Below, piece after piece: positions 8,719 to 18,073 of a stretch of 64,000 nt of DNA. The notes beneath the pieces were generated by a model. That model saw only the letters and a program-made list of their open reading frames with translations, was not told where the DNA came from and made no database searches. The DNA comes from an uncultured Pseudomonadota bacterium (GTDB lineage Bacteria; Pseudomonadota; Gammaproteobacteria; Ga0077536). The number at the start of each line of letters is the position of its first letter. Position 1 is the first letter of the stretch. The stretch spans positions 22,837 to 86,836 of the forward strand of contig CAIKBL010000038.1 of NCBI GenBank assembly GCA_903825645.1, read 5' to 3'. A program made the translations under genes and the position numbers.

Positions 8719-9912
8719 TCAGGCGATCTGAAAGTGGATTGACTGCTGCTGATTGGTGGCCAGATTCGTCAAACTTTGGCTGGCTTCCGTAATCTGAAGT
8801 GCCGCACGAGCGGCCTCCTCTGTGATCTCCCCAATGCTTTCGAGATTACGCGTAATGTCGGTGCCGGTCGAGCGCTGGCGGGCCGCGAGCTCGGCTATCT
8901 GAGCGTTCATTTCCCGAATCGTATCGACCATGCCCGTAATGGACTCAAGCGATCTCCCGGCACTCTCGGCCTGTAGAACACTAGCTTCGGCCCGACACAA
9001 CCCTTCCTTCATCGTTTCGGCGGCATAGTTCGCACCATTTTGCAGCCGCTCAATCATGGTCTGAATTTCTCGCGTGGACTGTTGCGTTCGACTCGCCAGA
9101 CTACGGACTTCGTCCGCGACAACCGCGAATCCGCGTCCTTGCTCCCCTGCCCGGGCCGCTTCTATGGCCGCATTGAGCGCGAGTAGGTTGGTCTGCTCGG
9201 CGATGTTCCGAATCACGTCGAGCACGGTACCAATATTCATGCTGTCGGCCTTGAGTGTCTCAATGGCCTCGCCAGTCTGGTTCACCGCGCGTGCAAGCTC
9301 CTCAATCGCGACATGGGTCTCCCGAACTACGGTATAACCCGCCTTAGATTCCAGATCGGCGGCATTAGCCGCTTCTGCGGCACATTGTGCCTTCTGTGCA
9401 ACCACATCGATCGACTCAGTGAGTTCTGAAACAGCACTCGCGACCCGCTGGGTCTCGAGCTGCTGCTTGTTGATGCCCTTTTGGCTACGTGCCGTGACCG
9501 ACAATAATTCTTCTGCGGCGGAGGCGAGTGTGCCGCAGTTGGACATAAATCCACCTATCGTATGGGCGAAATTTTTCTGGCCATGACTGAACTCTCGCGC
9601 CAGTAAAGCGAATTCGTCTGCACCGCCCAGACTCACACGGTGAGTCAAATCGCCGGATGCCATCATCCTGACTGAGTCGACGAGGTGAGCGCACCGTGCC
9701 GCGGTCGCCGCCCCCAAAAATAGCGCGACGAGACAAGGAGTCACAACGGCAATCAAGATCGAGCCCCAAAAAATATAGGGGTGAGTCGTGCGCTCAACAC
9801 TCCCGAAAAAAATCACATAGAATTCGCGGATAAGCCACGGAGACACTGATATGACAGCAATCAGAATCATCTGTGTACGCAACCGAAATTGCCGAGATAT
9901 CACTTCTATCAA
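8719..9912 (-). CDS. Methyl-accepting chemotaxis protein with a minimal periplasmic loop
   Basis: A 397-residue chemoreceptor. Two membrane segments lie at about residues 15-34 and 44-68, with only about ten residues between them, so there is no periplasmic ligand domain. A HAMP-like segment follows (DLTHRVSLGGADEFALLAREF), then the signalling hairpin with the highly conserved tip EQTNLLALNAAIEAARAGEQ and GRGFAVVADEVRSLA. It should pass signals to CheW/CheA. The C-terminus (QQSIHFQIA) has no NWETF-type CheR/CheB tether. No che genes are nearby. With so small an external part it may sense membrane state, energy or an internal cue, or relay from another protein; the ligand cannot be told from sequence. 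Confidence 0.93.
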   Translation of the reverse strand: MIEVISRQFRLRTQMILIAVISVSPWLIREFYVIFFGSVERTTHPYIFWGSILIAVVTPCLVALFLGAATAARCAHLVDSVRMMASGDLTHRVSLGGADEFALLAREFSHGQKNFAHTIGGFMSNCGTLASAAEELLSVTARSQKGINKQQLETQRVASAVSELTESIDVVAQKAQCAAEAANAADLESKAGYTVVRETHVAIEELARAVNQTGEAIETLKADSMNIGTVLDVIRNIAEQTNLLALNAAIEAARAGEQGRGFAVVADEVRSLASRTQQSTREIQTMIERLQNGANYAAETMKEGLCRAEASVLQAESAGRSLESITGMVDTIREMNAQIAELAARQRSTGTDITRNLESIGEITEEAARAALQITEASQSLTNLATNQQQSIHFQIA

Positions 9913-10229
9913 GACCGCTCTCCTGCAGTTCGAAAAAGACCATTACAGAGGAGTGAGTCCCCAGTCAGGTTAGTCACGGCTCGCCCTAACGCTGCTATCG
10001 GCCTAGTCAGCAGCCAACTTTAGACGTCTAACCAAAAACGCGGCGCTCAGAAGACGCGAGCGAGAACGCTAGGTTTGTCGCCGGTATTATCGATCTGAGC
10101 GTCCTTCCTGCACGACGGACGCCCGCCCCGGGACGCCTTTCCGAATCATCGATAAAGGGGTTCGGCCGCGCGTGCATAGGTGCGTAGTTCAACTGTCGGT
10201 AACCGCAGCAGCGTGATACGCTGATCAAA
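9913..10229. other. Intergenic region between divergent genes
   Basis: 317 bases between the divergent chemoreceptor and beta-propeller genes. It must hold promoters for both, but I see no convincing -35/-10 pair, RNA gene or repeat. Confidence 0.4.
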
Positions 10230-11528
10230 GTGAAGCCTCGCATCACCAAATTGCGATTTTCTATTACCGCCTTGGCTGCCGCCTGTGCGCTGGCAGCGGT
10301 TCTCACCCTGGTGATCCACGAACGCGGCCAGCTCCCCGAAACCATGCCGCTCAACCTCACCTATGAGGAACTCACCGGAAGCGTGTTCACGCCACCTAGG
10401 GGCGATCCATTACGTGCTCCGAAGGTTCGCGTTCTAAAAGTACCCGACTTCCCGGGTGCTATGGCGATATGGGGGTCTACGGGCCGTGACAGTCGCGGCC
10501 ATATCTGGTTCGGCATTTCGGCGTGTTGTGACGGTGGGAGCGCGCGCCTTTACGAATTCGTCCCGGAAAGCGACATCTGGCTTGACCATGGAGCAGTTAC
10601 TGATCAGCTCAAAGCCGCTGGCGCTTATCACCCGGGTGAGGGGCAAATCAAGATCCATTCCCGCATTGTGCTGGCGGGAGATGGGCAACTGTACTTCGTG
10701 TCAACCGATGAGGAAGGCGAGAAGGCGGATGGCTCAGTGCTGCCGCACTGGGGCAGTCACTTATGGAAAATCGATCCAGAAAGCGGCAAATGGCAGCATC
10801 TCTTGCACGTTCCCGAGGGGTTAATTGCCGTTGCGGGTGTCGGACGTTACGTTTACGCACTCGGCTACTGGAACCATATTTTGTACCAATACGACACCCA
10901 AACTAGCGCCATCCAGCGGCGCGAGATCGGGTCGGCGGGCGGCCACATTTCACGCAACCTCATCTCCGACGCTCGGGGCCACGTATTCGTGCCACGCGTC
11001 CGCCGCGCTGCCGATGGATCCCTTTCGGCGGCGTTGGTCGAGCTGGATAATGACCTCAACGAACGCGCCACTACCCCGCTGGACGGCTATCTCGGCAAGG
11101 GAACCCTAGAAGGCAATGAGGGTATTACTGGATTGGCCTATCTCCGCAACGGTCGGATCGTGTTCCTGACCTCGCGCGGATTTCTGTATGCGCTGGACTC
11201 AATTGATCCCTCAGCGCCAGACCAGCCGCGTACCGTACAACGCCTGGGCTGGATGCATCCTGAAGGCGAGGGACGCGTCGCATCTCTGTTCTCGCTGGGC
11301 GATAATGCTAACATTGCGGCGATTTTCGACGGACAGCGTAGCTACGAATGGGTCGTGATGAATCTGCGCGTCGGAATGTCTGCGGCATTCCCGATGGACA
11401 TCTCCGACCTAAAGGATGTGCTTCTTTACGGCTCGATCACTCGCGACAACAGAGGACGCGCCTATGCCGTCGGCTGGCATTCGATTCCTCGGGGCAAGGG
11501 GCCCTTGGTATTACAGATAGAGCCTTAA
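10230..11528 (+). CDS. Membrane-anchored beta-propeller-like protein, function unknown
   Basis: A 432-residue protein starting at GTG. Residues 10-31 form a signal anchor (ITALAAACALAAVLTLVIH) and the rest should be periplasmic. The body contains repeated blades of the kind D-x-x-G-x-x-[WFY]-F: DSRGHIWFG, LAGDGQLYFVS, SDARGHVFVP, LRNGRIVFLTS and DNRGRAYAVG. This is the pattern of SMP-30/gluconolactonase-like or PQQ-like propellers. I see no clear set of catalytic metal ligands and cannot assign a substrate. A CC pair occurs in ISACCDGG. It stands alone between the chemoreceptor gene and the large VanZ/ligase gene. The fold call is moderate and the function is open. Confidence 0.75.
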   Translation: MKPRITKLRFSITALAAACALAAVLTLVIHERGQLPETMPLNLTYEELTGSVFTPPRGDPLRAPKVRVLKVPDFPGAMAIWGSTGRDSRGHIWFGISACCDGGSARLYEFVPESDIWLDHGAVTDQLKAAGAYHPGEGQIKIHSRIVLAGDGQLYFVSTDEEGEKADGSVLPHWGSHLWKIDPESGKWQHLLHVPEGLIAVAGVGRYVYALGYWNHILYQYDTQTSAIQRREIGSAGGHISRNLISDARGHVFVPRVRRAADGSLSAALVELDNDLNERATTPLDGYLGKGTLEGNEGITGLAYLRNGRIVFLTSRGFLYALDSIDPSAPDQPRTVQRLGWMHPEGEGRVASLFSLGDNANIAAIFDGQRSYEWVVMNLRVGMSAAFPMDISDLKDVLLYGSITRDNRGRAYAVGWHSIPRGKGPLVLQIEP

Positions 11529-11657
11529 GCCGATCGCTGCACTGCAGTCTCCCCCGGGCAAAGGCCGAGAATTAGTGTGCCACGCCGACCGCCTCGAGGC
11601 GCAGAGGGCTCTTATGCCTACGCGAAAATCAGTCCACCGAGACCAAGTAGTTCCTCG

Positions 11658-14600
11658 TTAAGTGCCTCGATAGTGTCGATTTCCTCTACCCGTGTTAGCC
11701 GATATTTTCAGCGGTCGGACCTGGATAGCCATAATGATGAGAAGACAAAACATAAACGCTATCTTAGGCGAGTCCAGTATGCTGTCAGTGATCCCAACCA
11801 CCAGACAACCCGCGAGAGAGGCCCGAAGAATGACGGACATCGGGTTATTTCGCGCTCTTCGAAGCCGATGAAACGCGTAGGCACACAACGCCATAAAGGT
11901 TAACAAGCACAACCAACCCTGTTCGACGAGGAGATGCACCCACAAGCTTTTAGCATGCCAGTGGACATGAAGGTCGTTGGTAAAAAACCACCTGTCATGG
12001 CCTGCAACGAAATTGCCATTTTCCAAAACCTCACGCCCATCGCGATCTCTCATCGACAACGTCCTCAAGAAAACAGGTCCGACGTTACCACTGTCGGACG
12101 CTATTGAGAAATAGAGCGGCTTTTGCACGGTCTTCAGCGTCGTCAAGTCAAGTTTATCCGTAATTTCCTGCCACTGGCCGGGTATCGGCCCGGAGTGGAA
12201 AGAAGCAGAGACACAGTCGATCGAATAAAGAATACTTTGCGTGCAGATGCTGATCGAACCCCCTTGGTCTACGTTCGGCGACATAAGGGCCAGTCGTAAT
12301 CGATAGGTGGCCGCGCGCATATTCGGCAAACGCTGCAGCAGAAATGTGGGTGTGCCCACACCAAACTGAAGCGCGCGCTCCCCATCCAAATCGACGACCT
12401 GATAGGTCGCGGGTGTCTTTCTAGGATCCTGATTGAGCAATCTTAACTTCGGATAGCTTCCTGTCCCGGCCCCAAATAGCGTGTTAGTAATACCTGGAGG
12501 GCGCAAGTGAAGGGAGTACTCCCACTGCGTAAGCCGATCCTGAAAATCGTTGCCCAATACTGCCCAGCGTGAGCGTGCAAACTCAGACGACCTCGTCACA
12601 GAGACCATGCCGGTTACGAGCGCCAACAACCCCAAAAAAAGAAATATACGGCGTCGTACCCCCCCGGCATGTTTGTCGAGAGCCAAAACGATAATAAGGA
12701 TCGAGACGGCGATGGCAGCCGCATCGATCCGAGAGAAGGTCAGAATTAAAACAAAAAATCCGCTGGCGAACAAACTCACCCCTAAAATTCCCGCACGCCA
12801 TCCTCGCCACACGAGGAACAAGCCCGTAATGAAGGGGAGACTCATCACAAGATAAGCGTCAATACTGCCACCGCCTACGTTCATCTCATTGAAGTTGGCC
12901 ATTGCCCTAAAATCCTTGGCCAAATCAAAAAGTCCGACAAAGTTATGTCGTTCCAGTATCGCCGCCAAGGTAGTCCCCGCGAGCCCTATCAATACCCCCG
13001 GCAACCACCATGTTGCGATCCGCCTTCGATCTGCGAATGCAGGCGCGAGTACCGGCGTCAAAATAAAGGCCCACAGCACCCCCTTGCCCACCCGAAGGGC
13101 GTTGTACGGACTGTAGAAGCTTGAAAAAGAATTCACTTCTAGGGAAGGGAAAGGCCAAGCGCCTCGTGCGATTCCAATACCGAAAAGAAAGACGAATCCA
13201 TACCAGAGATTACGGCCTGCCTTAGGAAGGGCTGTCCCGTCGCCTGTAAGTTCTGCGACAGCACCCGGTTTGATCAGTAGCACAGCGAGCGTCAGCGTCA
13301 GAAGCAAATCAAACTCCGTCCAAAAGAATCGCCCTGTGCGGTCTGCCAAATCGACCAGCGGCAAACAAATCGGGATCATCAAAAGGCACGCCGCTGGGCG
13401 CCACCAGAGGATGATGGCGTAAGCGATGAGCCCGACTCCAAGGAGGGGTTTGTAAATTGGGAAACTGGCAACGCTAACCAACGCCACCACCGACAATCCC
13501 AGCCCGAGAATAATCCGCAGTGGATTGGATGATGGGCGTGCCGCTGCCTCTACGGTTGCCAACACTTGCGTTTCGGGCAACGCTTCCGCAGCGTGAACAT
13601 TATCCCCCATGACCGCCAAGACGGCGGCGGCCAGATAGGCGCTGCCCGCCGCGAGAAAAACGTTGGTCGGATCCGGATTCTTGCCCACTACAAAAAGCTT
13701 GGCGGCCTCAAGGCACGCCGAGATCAGCAACGCAAGTAATGCCGGGTTCCACTCGGAGTATCTTGTGCTTCCTTGGACTTTCCGCCATAGCCAAAATCCA
13801 GCCCCTATTGGCGAAAACATGCCGAAAACGCTGAGAACGCTTGCAACAGCGTGTGTCTCAGTCGTGTAGTAATGATAATAAAATGGCATGAATCTGACCG
13901 AATCGAGCTTGACTAATGCCTCCGTCAGGCTCACCCAGTGGCTGATCAATCCGTTCAAATCGCTAATCACGATCAGGTAGGGGATGAAAACAACAAGCAG
14001 TCCCGTACTGGTCCAAGACGGCAGCTTGACCCCCTGCGTTAAGATGGCTCGGGTACTCCACCAGCCCAGTGCCATCCCGACCATTCGACTGAGCACGGAA
14101 GCCCCTTGACTCACACCGCTGGCGAGAAAAAGTTGGGTGATTTCGATGCTGATGCCAAGTAGCGCGCCGATAGCCACCGCCCCAAGCCAACCTTTGCGGC
14201 GCGGCCATCCCTGGAGCACCCACAGCCCCCCCAATGGGGCCGTCGAAAGACCTTCTCCGATGATCAGTGCCAATCTTCTGATTGGCTCTGACCAGAAACC
14301 TGGCGTGGTCAACCAACCAAAGTTTCCGCCCGCCAATTTTTCGGAGAATTCGGCGGTTGAGACCACAAAATCAAAGGGAAAAATGGCAAGCGTTAAATAT
14401 CCCGCTGCGTACAAGCCGAGACCCACAACGATCGCCTTCAGCCCCCTGTTCTTCAGCGCACTTTGCCAGTTGCCCATAAAGGGTTTGACCGACAACCACA
14501 TCGCAATACCGATTCCGGTTCCCAGCGTTTCCGCCACCAAGTCGTTAATCGAGACGGTTCTAGGAGGATCAAATTGCTGAAAATATTCCACCGCGAATGC

Positions 14601-14924
14601 AGTAAAAATCGAGATTGTGGCCGAGAACAAGACCGCCAATACAGACCGTAGCCCGATTTTATTAGTTCTGTCCAAAACGGAGCAAAGTCCCGCTGAGAGC
14701 GGTATGTAGAGCAGGATATTGGCGATCCAGTCTGCTCTGGACCCCATGCCCAGATCGAGGTTTTGAATGTGTTGAAAATTCGCCCACCCGGCCTCGAAGT
14801 CGATTGGCTTGAAATCGAAAGGAACCAGACTGCCGTAAATGACGAATGCCCAGTAAAACGCCGTGAGCGCCTCGCTTGACGGCAAAATATCGCGCGTAAC
14901 TACCGTATTTTGTTCACTTTTCAC
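11658..14924 (-). CDS. Multi-pass membrane protein: two VanZ-like regions fused to an O-antigen ligase-like region
   Basis: A 1088-residue integral membrane protein. The first VanZ-like region spans about residues 20-160 (YGSLVPFDF, then ADWIANILLYIPL), and a second follows around 175-310 (AIFPFDF near its start). Several membrane segments lead into a Wzy/O-antigen-ligase-like region from about 490, which has a long extracytoplasmic insert near 820-990 before the last membrane segments. O-antigen ligase-type proteins join or transfer glycan chains on the periplasmic side; VanZ has a poorly understood cell-wall role. The position in a polysaccharide-rich region fits polymerisation or ligation of the glycan. 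The second, cleaner O-ligase gene in the operon (41346-42599) suggests two distinct steps. The fusion is the notable point. Confidence 0.82.
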   Translation of the reverse strand: MKSEQNTVVTRDILPSSEALTAFYWAFVIYGSLVPFDFKPIDFEAGWANFQHIQNLDLGMGSRADWIANILLYIPLSAGLCSVLDRTNKIGLRSVLAVLFSATISIFTAFAVEYFQQFDPPRTVSINDLVAETLGTGIGIAMWLSVKPFMGNWQSALKNRGLKAIVVGLGLYAAGYLTLAIFPFDFVVSTAEFSEKLAGGNFGWLTTPGFWSEPIRRLALIIGEGLSTAPLGGLWVLQGWPRRKGWLGAVAIGALLGISIEITQLFLASGVSQGASVLSRMVGMALGWWSTRAILTQGVKLPSWTSTGLLVVFIPYLIVISDLNGLISHWVSLTEALVKLDSVRFMPFYYHYYTTETHAVASVLSVFGMFSPIGAGFWLWRKVQGSTRYSEWNPALLALLISACLEAAKLFVVGKNPDPTNVFLAAGSAYLAAAVLAVMGDNVHAAEALPETQVLATVEAAARPSSNPLRIILGLGLSVVALVSVASFPIYKPLLGVGLIAYAIILWWRPAACLLMIPICLPLVDLADRTGRFFWTEFDLLLTLTLAVLLIKPGAVAELTGDGTALPKAGRNLWYGFVFLFGIGIARGAWPFPSLEVNSFSSFYSPYNALRVGKGVLWAFILTPVLAPAFADRRRIATWWLPGVLIGLAGTTLAAILERHNFVGLFDLAKDFRAMANFNEMNVGGGSIDAYLVMSLPFITGLFLVWRGWRAGILGVSLFASGFFVLILTFSRIDAAAIAVSILIIVLALDKHAGGVRRRIFLFLGLLALVTGMVSVTRSSEFARSRWAVLGNDFQDRLTQWEYSLHLRPPGITNTLFGAGTGSYPKLRLLNQDPRKTPATYQVVDLDGERALQFGVGTPTFLLQRLPNMRAATYRLRLALMSPNVDQGGSISICTQSILYSIDCVSASFHSGPIPGQWQEITDKLDLTTLKTVQKPLYFSIASDSGNVGPVFLRTLSMRDRDGREVLENGNFVAGHDRWFFTNDLHVHWHAKSLWVHLLVEQGWLCLLTFMALCAYAFHRLRRARNNPMSVILRASLAGCLVVGITDSILDSPKIAFMFCLLIIMAIQVRPLKISANTGRGNRHYRGT

Positions 14925-15635
14925 TGTGCATCCGCTGTGCCTATCCGACTATCCGTGATGGGTTGAGTCTATTAAGTCTTCGCGCGATCACTTTCCGCTA
15001 TTCACCACAGCAACTGTCGGCATCATGGGAAAAGTCTGTAGACAAAGAACTCCAGAAACCATTTTAGTCGATGGCATTTGTACGGTATCCGTGTGGTGTG
15101 CGTTATTTCCCGGTAGGCAGCGAAATAAAAATTTCGCCCACCCTAAGTCAAGAAACTGCCGGTCAGAACCACGCGTCTAATGCGACATGAACGGCCGAAC
15201 TGGTACATGCCTGTCGACTACTCCGTTGCCGGGCTTGTTGCAAAAGCCGCTTTGCGACAATTTTCGTGTCTGCCGAAATTCCGGGTAAATCACCTCGCTT
15301 GAGATTTTTTTCGGAGATCTCACCACCCTCGCGGCCACGCAGTTTTGAACTTGTACCAGACCTACGGCCGGCGCTGCCAATCACGCTTGGACACCGCAAC
15401 CAAAAAAGCTAGCGTCAAACAGCCCTCCATCGACAACGGGCAGACCGTTACGCCGGCCGACCGCCTCCCGCCCAATTTTAAGCTTTTGCTCCGTCATGAA
15501 TAGCCGAGATTCGCAGCTCGGTAAGCGCCCCGAAAGCACCGACTGGACCAAGCTCAGCTCGCGCTTCAATCAGGTATCACGGGCGAGTGCGTCTACATGC
15601 CGTTCATTTCAGTCCAGCTAGCCGTAAGTTCTGGG
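14925..15635. other. 711-base stretch without a recognised gene
   Basis: Short ORFs of 60-90 codons exist on both strands but none has a recognisable domain, a good ribosome site or a clear neighbour relation. The minus-strand ORF at 15163-15399 was considered and rejected. It may hold the upstream region of the VanZ/ligase gene and remnants of a lost gene. Confidence 0.4.
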
Positions 15636-16103
15636 TTAAAATCCAACTGCGCTACCCGAGACGTGACCTGTGCTTTGCAGGTCTTCCGTCAGACTATGAA
15701 GCAGCCGACCCACTACACTCTTACCAAATGTCATGTTCGGCACTTCCTTTTCAAGCCCCGCGAGATTTTTGGGAGCCCCTTCACCAACAACGATTGCGCC
15801 CACCATTCCGGCAGTCATGTGCGGATTACATCGATAAAGGTAGACGCCCTCCTGAATAAGTCTCACGGTGAAACCGTCCTCACCCATTTGGGCTTTCCAT
15901 GGGGCTGCCCCCGCGGGTAGCATGCCGGGGATAGTTTCAGTGTCATGGCCGGCCATCTGCGCCCATTTCACGGTGTCTCCAGGCTGGACATAGAGGATCT
16001 GCGGCGCCCAACTGGTCACCACAGCGTTGATAGTGTATTCAGCTGCGCTCACGCTTGAGCCCACCAAGAGCAGGAGCGCCACCCATCCTCGACTCAACGT
16101 CAT
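15636..16103 (-). CDS. Secreted cupredoxin (pseudoazurin/plastocyanin-like)
   Basis: A 155-residue protein with a signal peptide (about residues 1-21, ending SSVSAA). The type 1 copper site can be read: His53 in GHDTETIP, then Cys92, His95 and Met100 in RCNPHMTAGM. The C-x2-H-x4-M spacing is that of pseudoazurin and related blue copper proteins. It should be a periplasmic one-electron carrier. About 30 residues follow the copper loop that are not part of the basic cupredoxin fold. The gene lies 128 bases downstream of the PQQ-dehydrogenase-like gene on the same strand, which suggests it takes electrons from, or works beside, that protein. Confidence 0.9.
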   Translation of the reverse strand: MTLSRGWVALLLLVGSSVSAAEYTINAVVTSWAPQILYVQPGDTVKWAQMAGHDTETIPGMLPAGAAPWKAQMGEDGFTVRLIQEGVYLYRCNPHMTAGMVGAIVVGEGAPKNLAGLEKEVPNMTFGKSVVGRLLHSLTEDLQSTGHVSGSAVGF

Positions 16104-16231
16104 CTTTATCTCTCTACACTTTTCGTAAAAATCATGCGCAGGTCGACGAGTAACCGCCTCGATAGCTTTTCATCAACGCGCCTGAGATCCGGCTCACCTC
16201 GTCGCTCTGCGTATCGCAGCAGGCGTGGTGC

Positions 16232-18073
16232 CTACGGCAGACTGAATACGCTCAGCACGCCACCCGCCCGGGTGAATCGTCCCAAATTCTTGTAGACCTC
16301 TCCGGCCCCAATCCGATCCGAACCATGCGCCGAGTCGGGACCAACCAAGGGGTCACCAAGTCCCGACAAAACGCCCACATATTGCTTGCCTCTGTGGCCC
16401 CAAGTATTCACCGTCCCAACGATACCGGAGGGTGTCTTGAACTGCCACAGTAACTTGCCGGTATTGGCATCGATAGCTTTAAGATATCCCTCAAGTGTTC
16501 CGTAAAACACGAGATCTCCTGCCGTAGCCAGTGCGCCGCTCGCAATAGGGAAACGTTCTGGGAGAGACCACTTAATTTTCCCACGCGTGGGATCCCAAGC
16601 AATAAAATTGCCGAAATTGTCGTCCTCTGCGTTATTGGCGAACATCGTTCCGGGCGACACGCTTCCCGCTGGAAACAGGCTTGCTTTCATAAGCCGGTTC
16701 GCAGGCTGGTCGCCCAACGTTTCGGTTTGAAGTACAGCGCCTACATTCATGCAAGCGTGTACCGTCGGCACATAGAACAACCCGGTTTTCGGGCTGTACG
16801 AGGCAGGTCCGTTACCTTTCGCGCCCAGCGATGACGGGCAGACGTCACGGGCTCCCGTATTGTTACTTTTGTGTGTCACGCTATATCGCGACACGACCAG
16901 CGGTCGACCCGTTTTCACGTCAATATGGGTAGCCCAGTTGACGGTCGGATCAAATTTATCGGCAAGCAGAAGCGCGCCATCGGTGCGATCTAGCGTATAA
17001 CTAAACCCGTTCTTATCAAAATGGACCAGCGCTTTGCGCACGCTACCCTTTATATTGATATCCGCCAAGATCACTTCCCCCGAGGCGCCATAATGCCACG
17101 CGTCATTTGGCGTCACCTGATAGATCCATTTGGTAAGCCCAGTGTCGACGTCGCGGGCGAAAATGGCACTCGACCATTTCTTGTCACCCGACTTGGCAAG
17201 CGATTTGCCATCAGCGGGGCTCCCCGTCCCATAGAGCAGGAGATTCTCGGCCCGATCGAAGGAAAACCAAGTCGGGGGTGCACCGCCACCGGATCTCCCC
17301 TGCTCAGCCGTTCCGCTCTGCAACGAAGAATCCACGCCCACAGGCTCGCCGAGGGATAGTGTTTTCGCCGGATCGACGAGCAGGTCACTGTCAGGACCGG
17401 TATCGTAAGCGCGCCACGCCCGCTTGCCGTCCTTTAGATCGTAAGCATCGACCCAGCCCCGCCCGTCACTGTCCGTCCCAGTGGCGATGACTTTATCCTT
17501 TACGACGTGGGGCGTATTCGTACTGGCCTGCCACTTGCCATCCGCATCACGGACCGACCACACGATGGTGCCATCCCTAACGTTGAGTGCCACAAGCGCG
17601 GTATTGCTCTGCTGAAGCAGGATCTTGCCCGCACCGTAAGCGAGTCCTCGACTAGGCGCCCCACAGCAGATTGCTAATTTCTGAGCCTCCGGGTTCGGCG
17701 GGGGCGCGTATTCCCAGAGCACTTCTTGGGAGTCGAGATTGATCGCAAAAACACGATCGCCCACAGCGCGGATGAGAAGCGTGTCACCATTGAGTCCAGT
17801 GGCCGCAGCGGGGAGAACCAAAGATCCCCCCTCATGCTCACCTAATACGCCGGTCGCGAACGTCCAGGCGGTTTTAATTTTTTGCACGTTGGTGGCATTA
17901 ATCTGGTTAAGTTCAGAATAGCGCCAGTTCCAATAGTTACCGCCGGGATACGCCCATGCATTTGGATCCTGCATCAACCGCTCAAGTTCCATATCGGCGG
18001 TAGCGGTAGCTGACATCAGCATAACTGACGCCGCGGCAGCCCATGCAATCCCCCGGCACAACCACTTGTTCAT
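16232..18073 (-). CDS. PQQ-dependent methanol/ethanol dehydrogenase homologue with altered metal site
   Basis: A 613-residue protein with a signal peptide (residues 1-26) and the eight-bladed PQQ-dehydrogenase layout. The vicinal disulfide pair is present (Cys136-Cys137 in LAICCGAPSRGLAY), as are the later DVCPSS/HACMN cysteines and a C-terminus like XoxF/MxaF (FTRAGGVLSVFSLP). The metal and catalytic residues appear changed. The WDY(A/D)G catalytic Asp of MxaF/XoxF is His327 in NDAWHYGA, the metal Asn of GSGNP is Ser285 in YGTGSP, and the metal Glu of GAE lies in a rewritten segment, GTDSDGRGW. Family members oxidise alcohols with PQQ and calcium or a lanthanide; this one may bind PQQ without normal activity. 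Good ribosome site (gagg) before the ATG. Downstream partner: the cupredoxin gene. Confidence 0.88.
   Translation of the reverse strand: MNKWLCRGIAWAAAASVMLMSATATADMELERLMQDPNAWAYPGGNYWNWRYSELNQINATNVQKIKTAWTFATGVLGEHEGGSLVLPAAATGLNGDTLLIRAVGDRVFAINLDSQEVLWEYAPPPNPEAQKLAICCGAPSRGLAYGAGKILLQQSNTALVALNVRDGTIVWSVRDADGKWQASTNTPHVVKDKVIATGTDSDGRGWVDAYDLKDGKRAWRAYDTGPDSDLLVDPAKTLSLGEPVGVDSSLQSGTAEQGRSGGGAPPTWFSFDRAENLLLYGTGSPADGKSLAKSGDKKWSSAIFARDVDTGLTKWIYQVTPNDAWHYGASGEVILADINIKGSVRKALVHFDKNGFSYTLDRTDGALLLADKFDPTVNWATHIDVKTGRPLVVSRYSVTHKSNNTGARDVCPSSLGAKGNGPASYSPKTGLFYVPTVHACMNVGAVLQTETLGDQPANRLMKASLFPAGSVSPGTMFANNAEDDNFGNFIAWDPTRGKIKWSLPERFPIASGALATAGDLVFYGTLEGYLKAIDANTGKLLWQFKTPSGIVGTVNTWGHRGKQYVGVLSGLGDPLVGPDSAHGSDRIGAGEVYKNLGRFTRAGGVLSVFSLP

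Noticed and set aside
15163-15399. Minus-strand ORF of 78 codons
   Set aside because: No domain, no good ribosome site and no partner gene; indistinguishable from chance.
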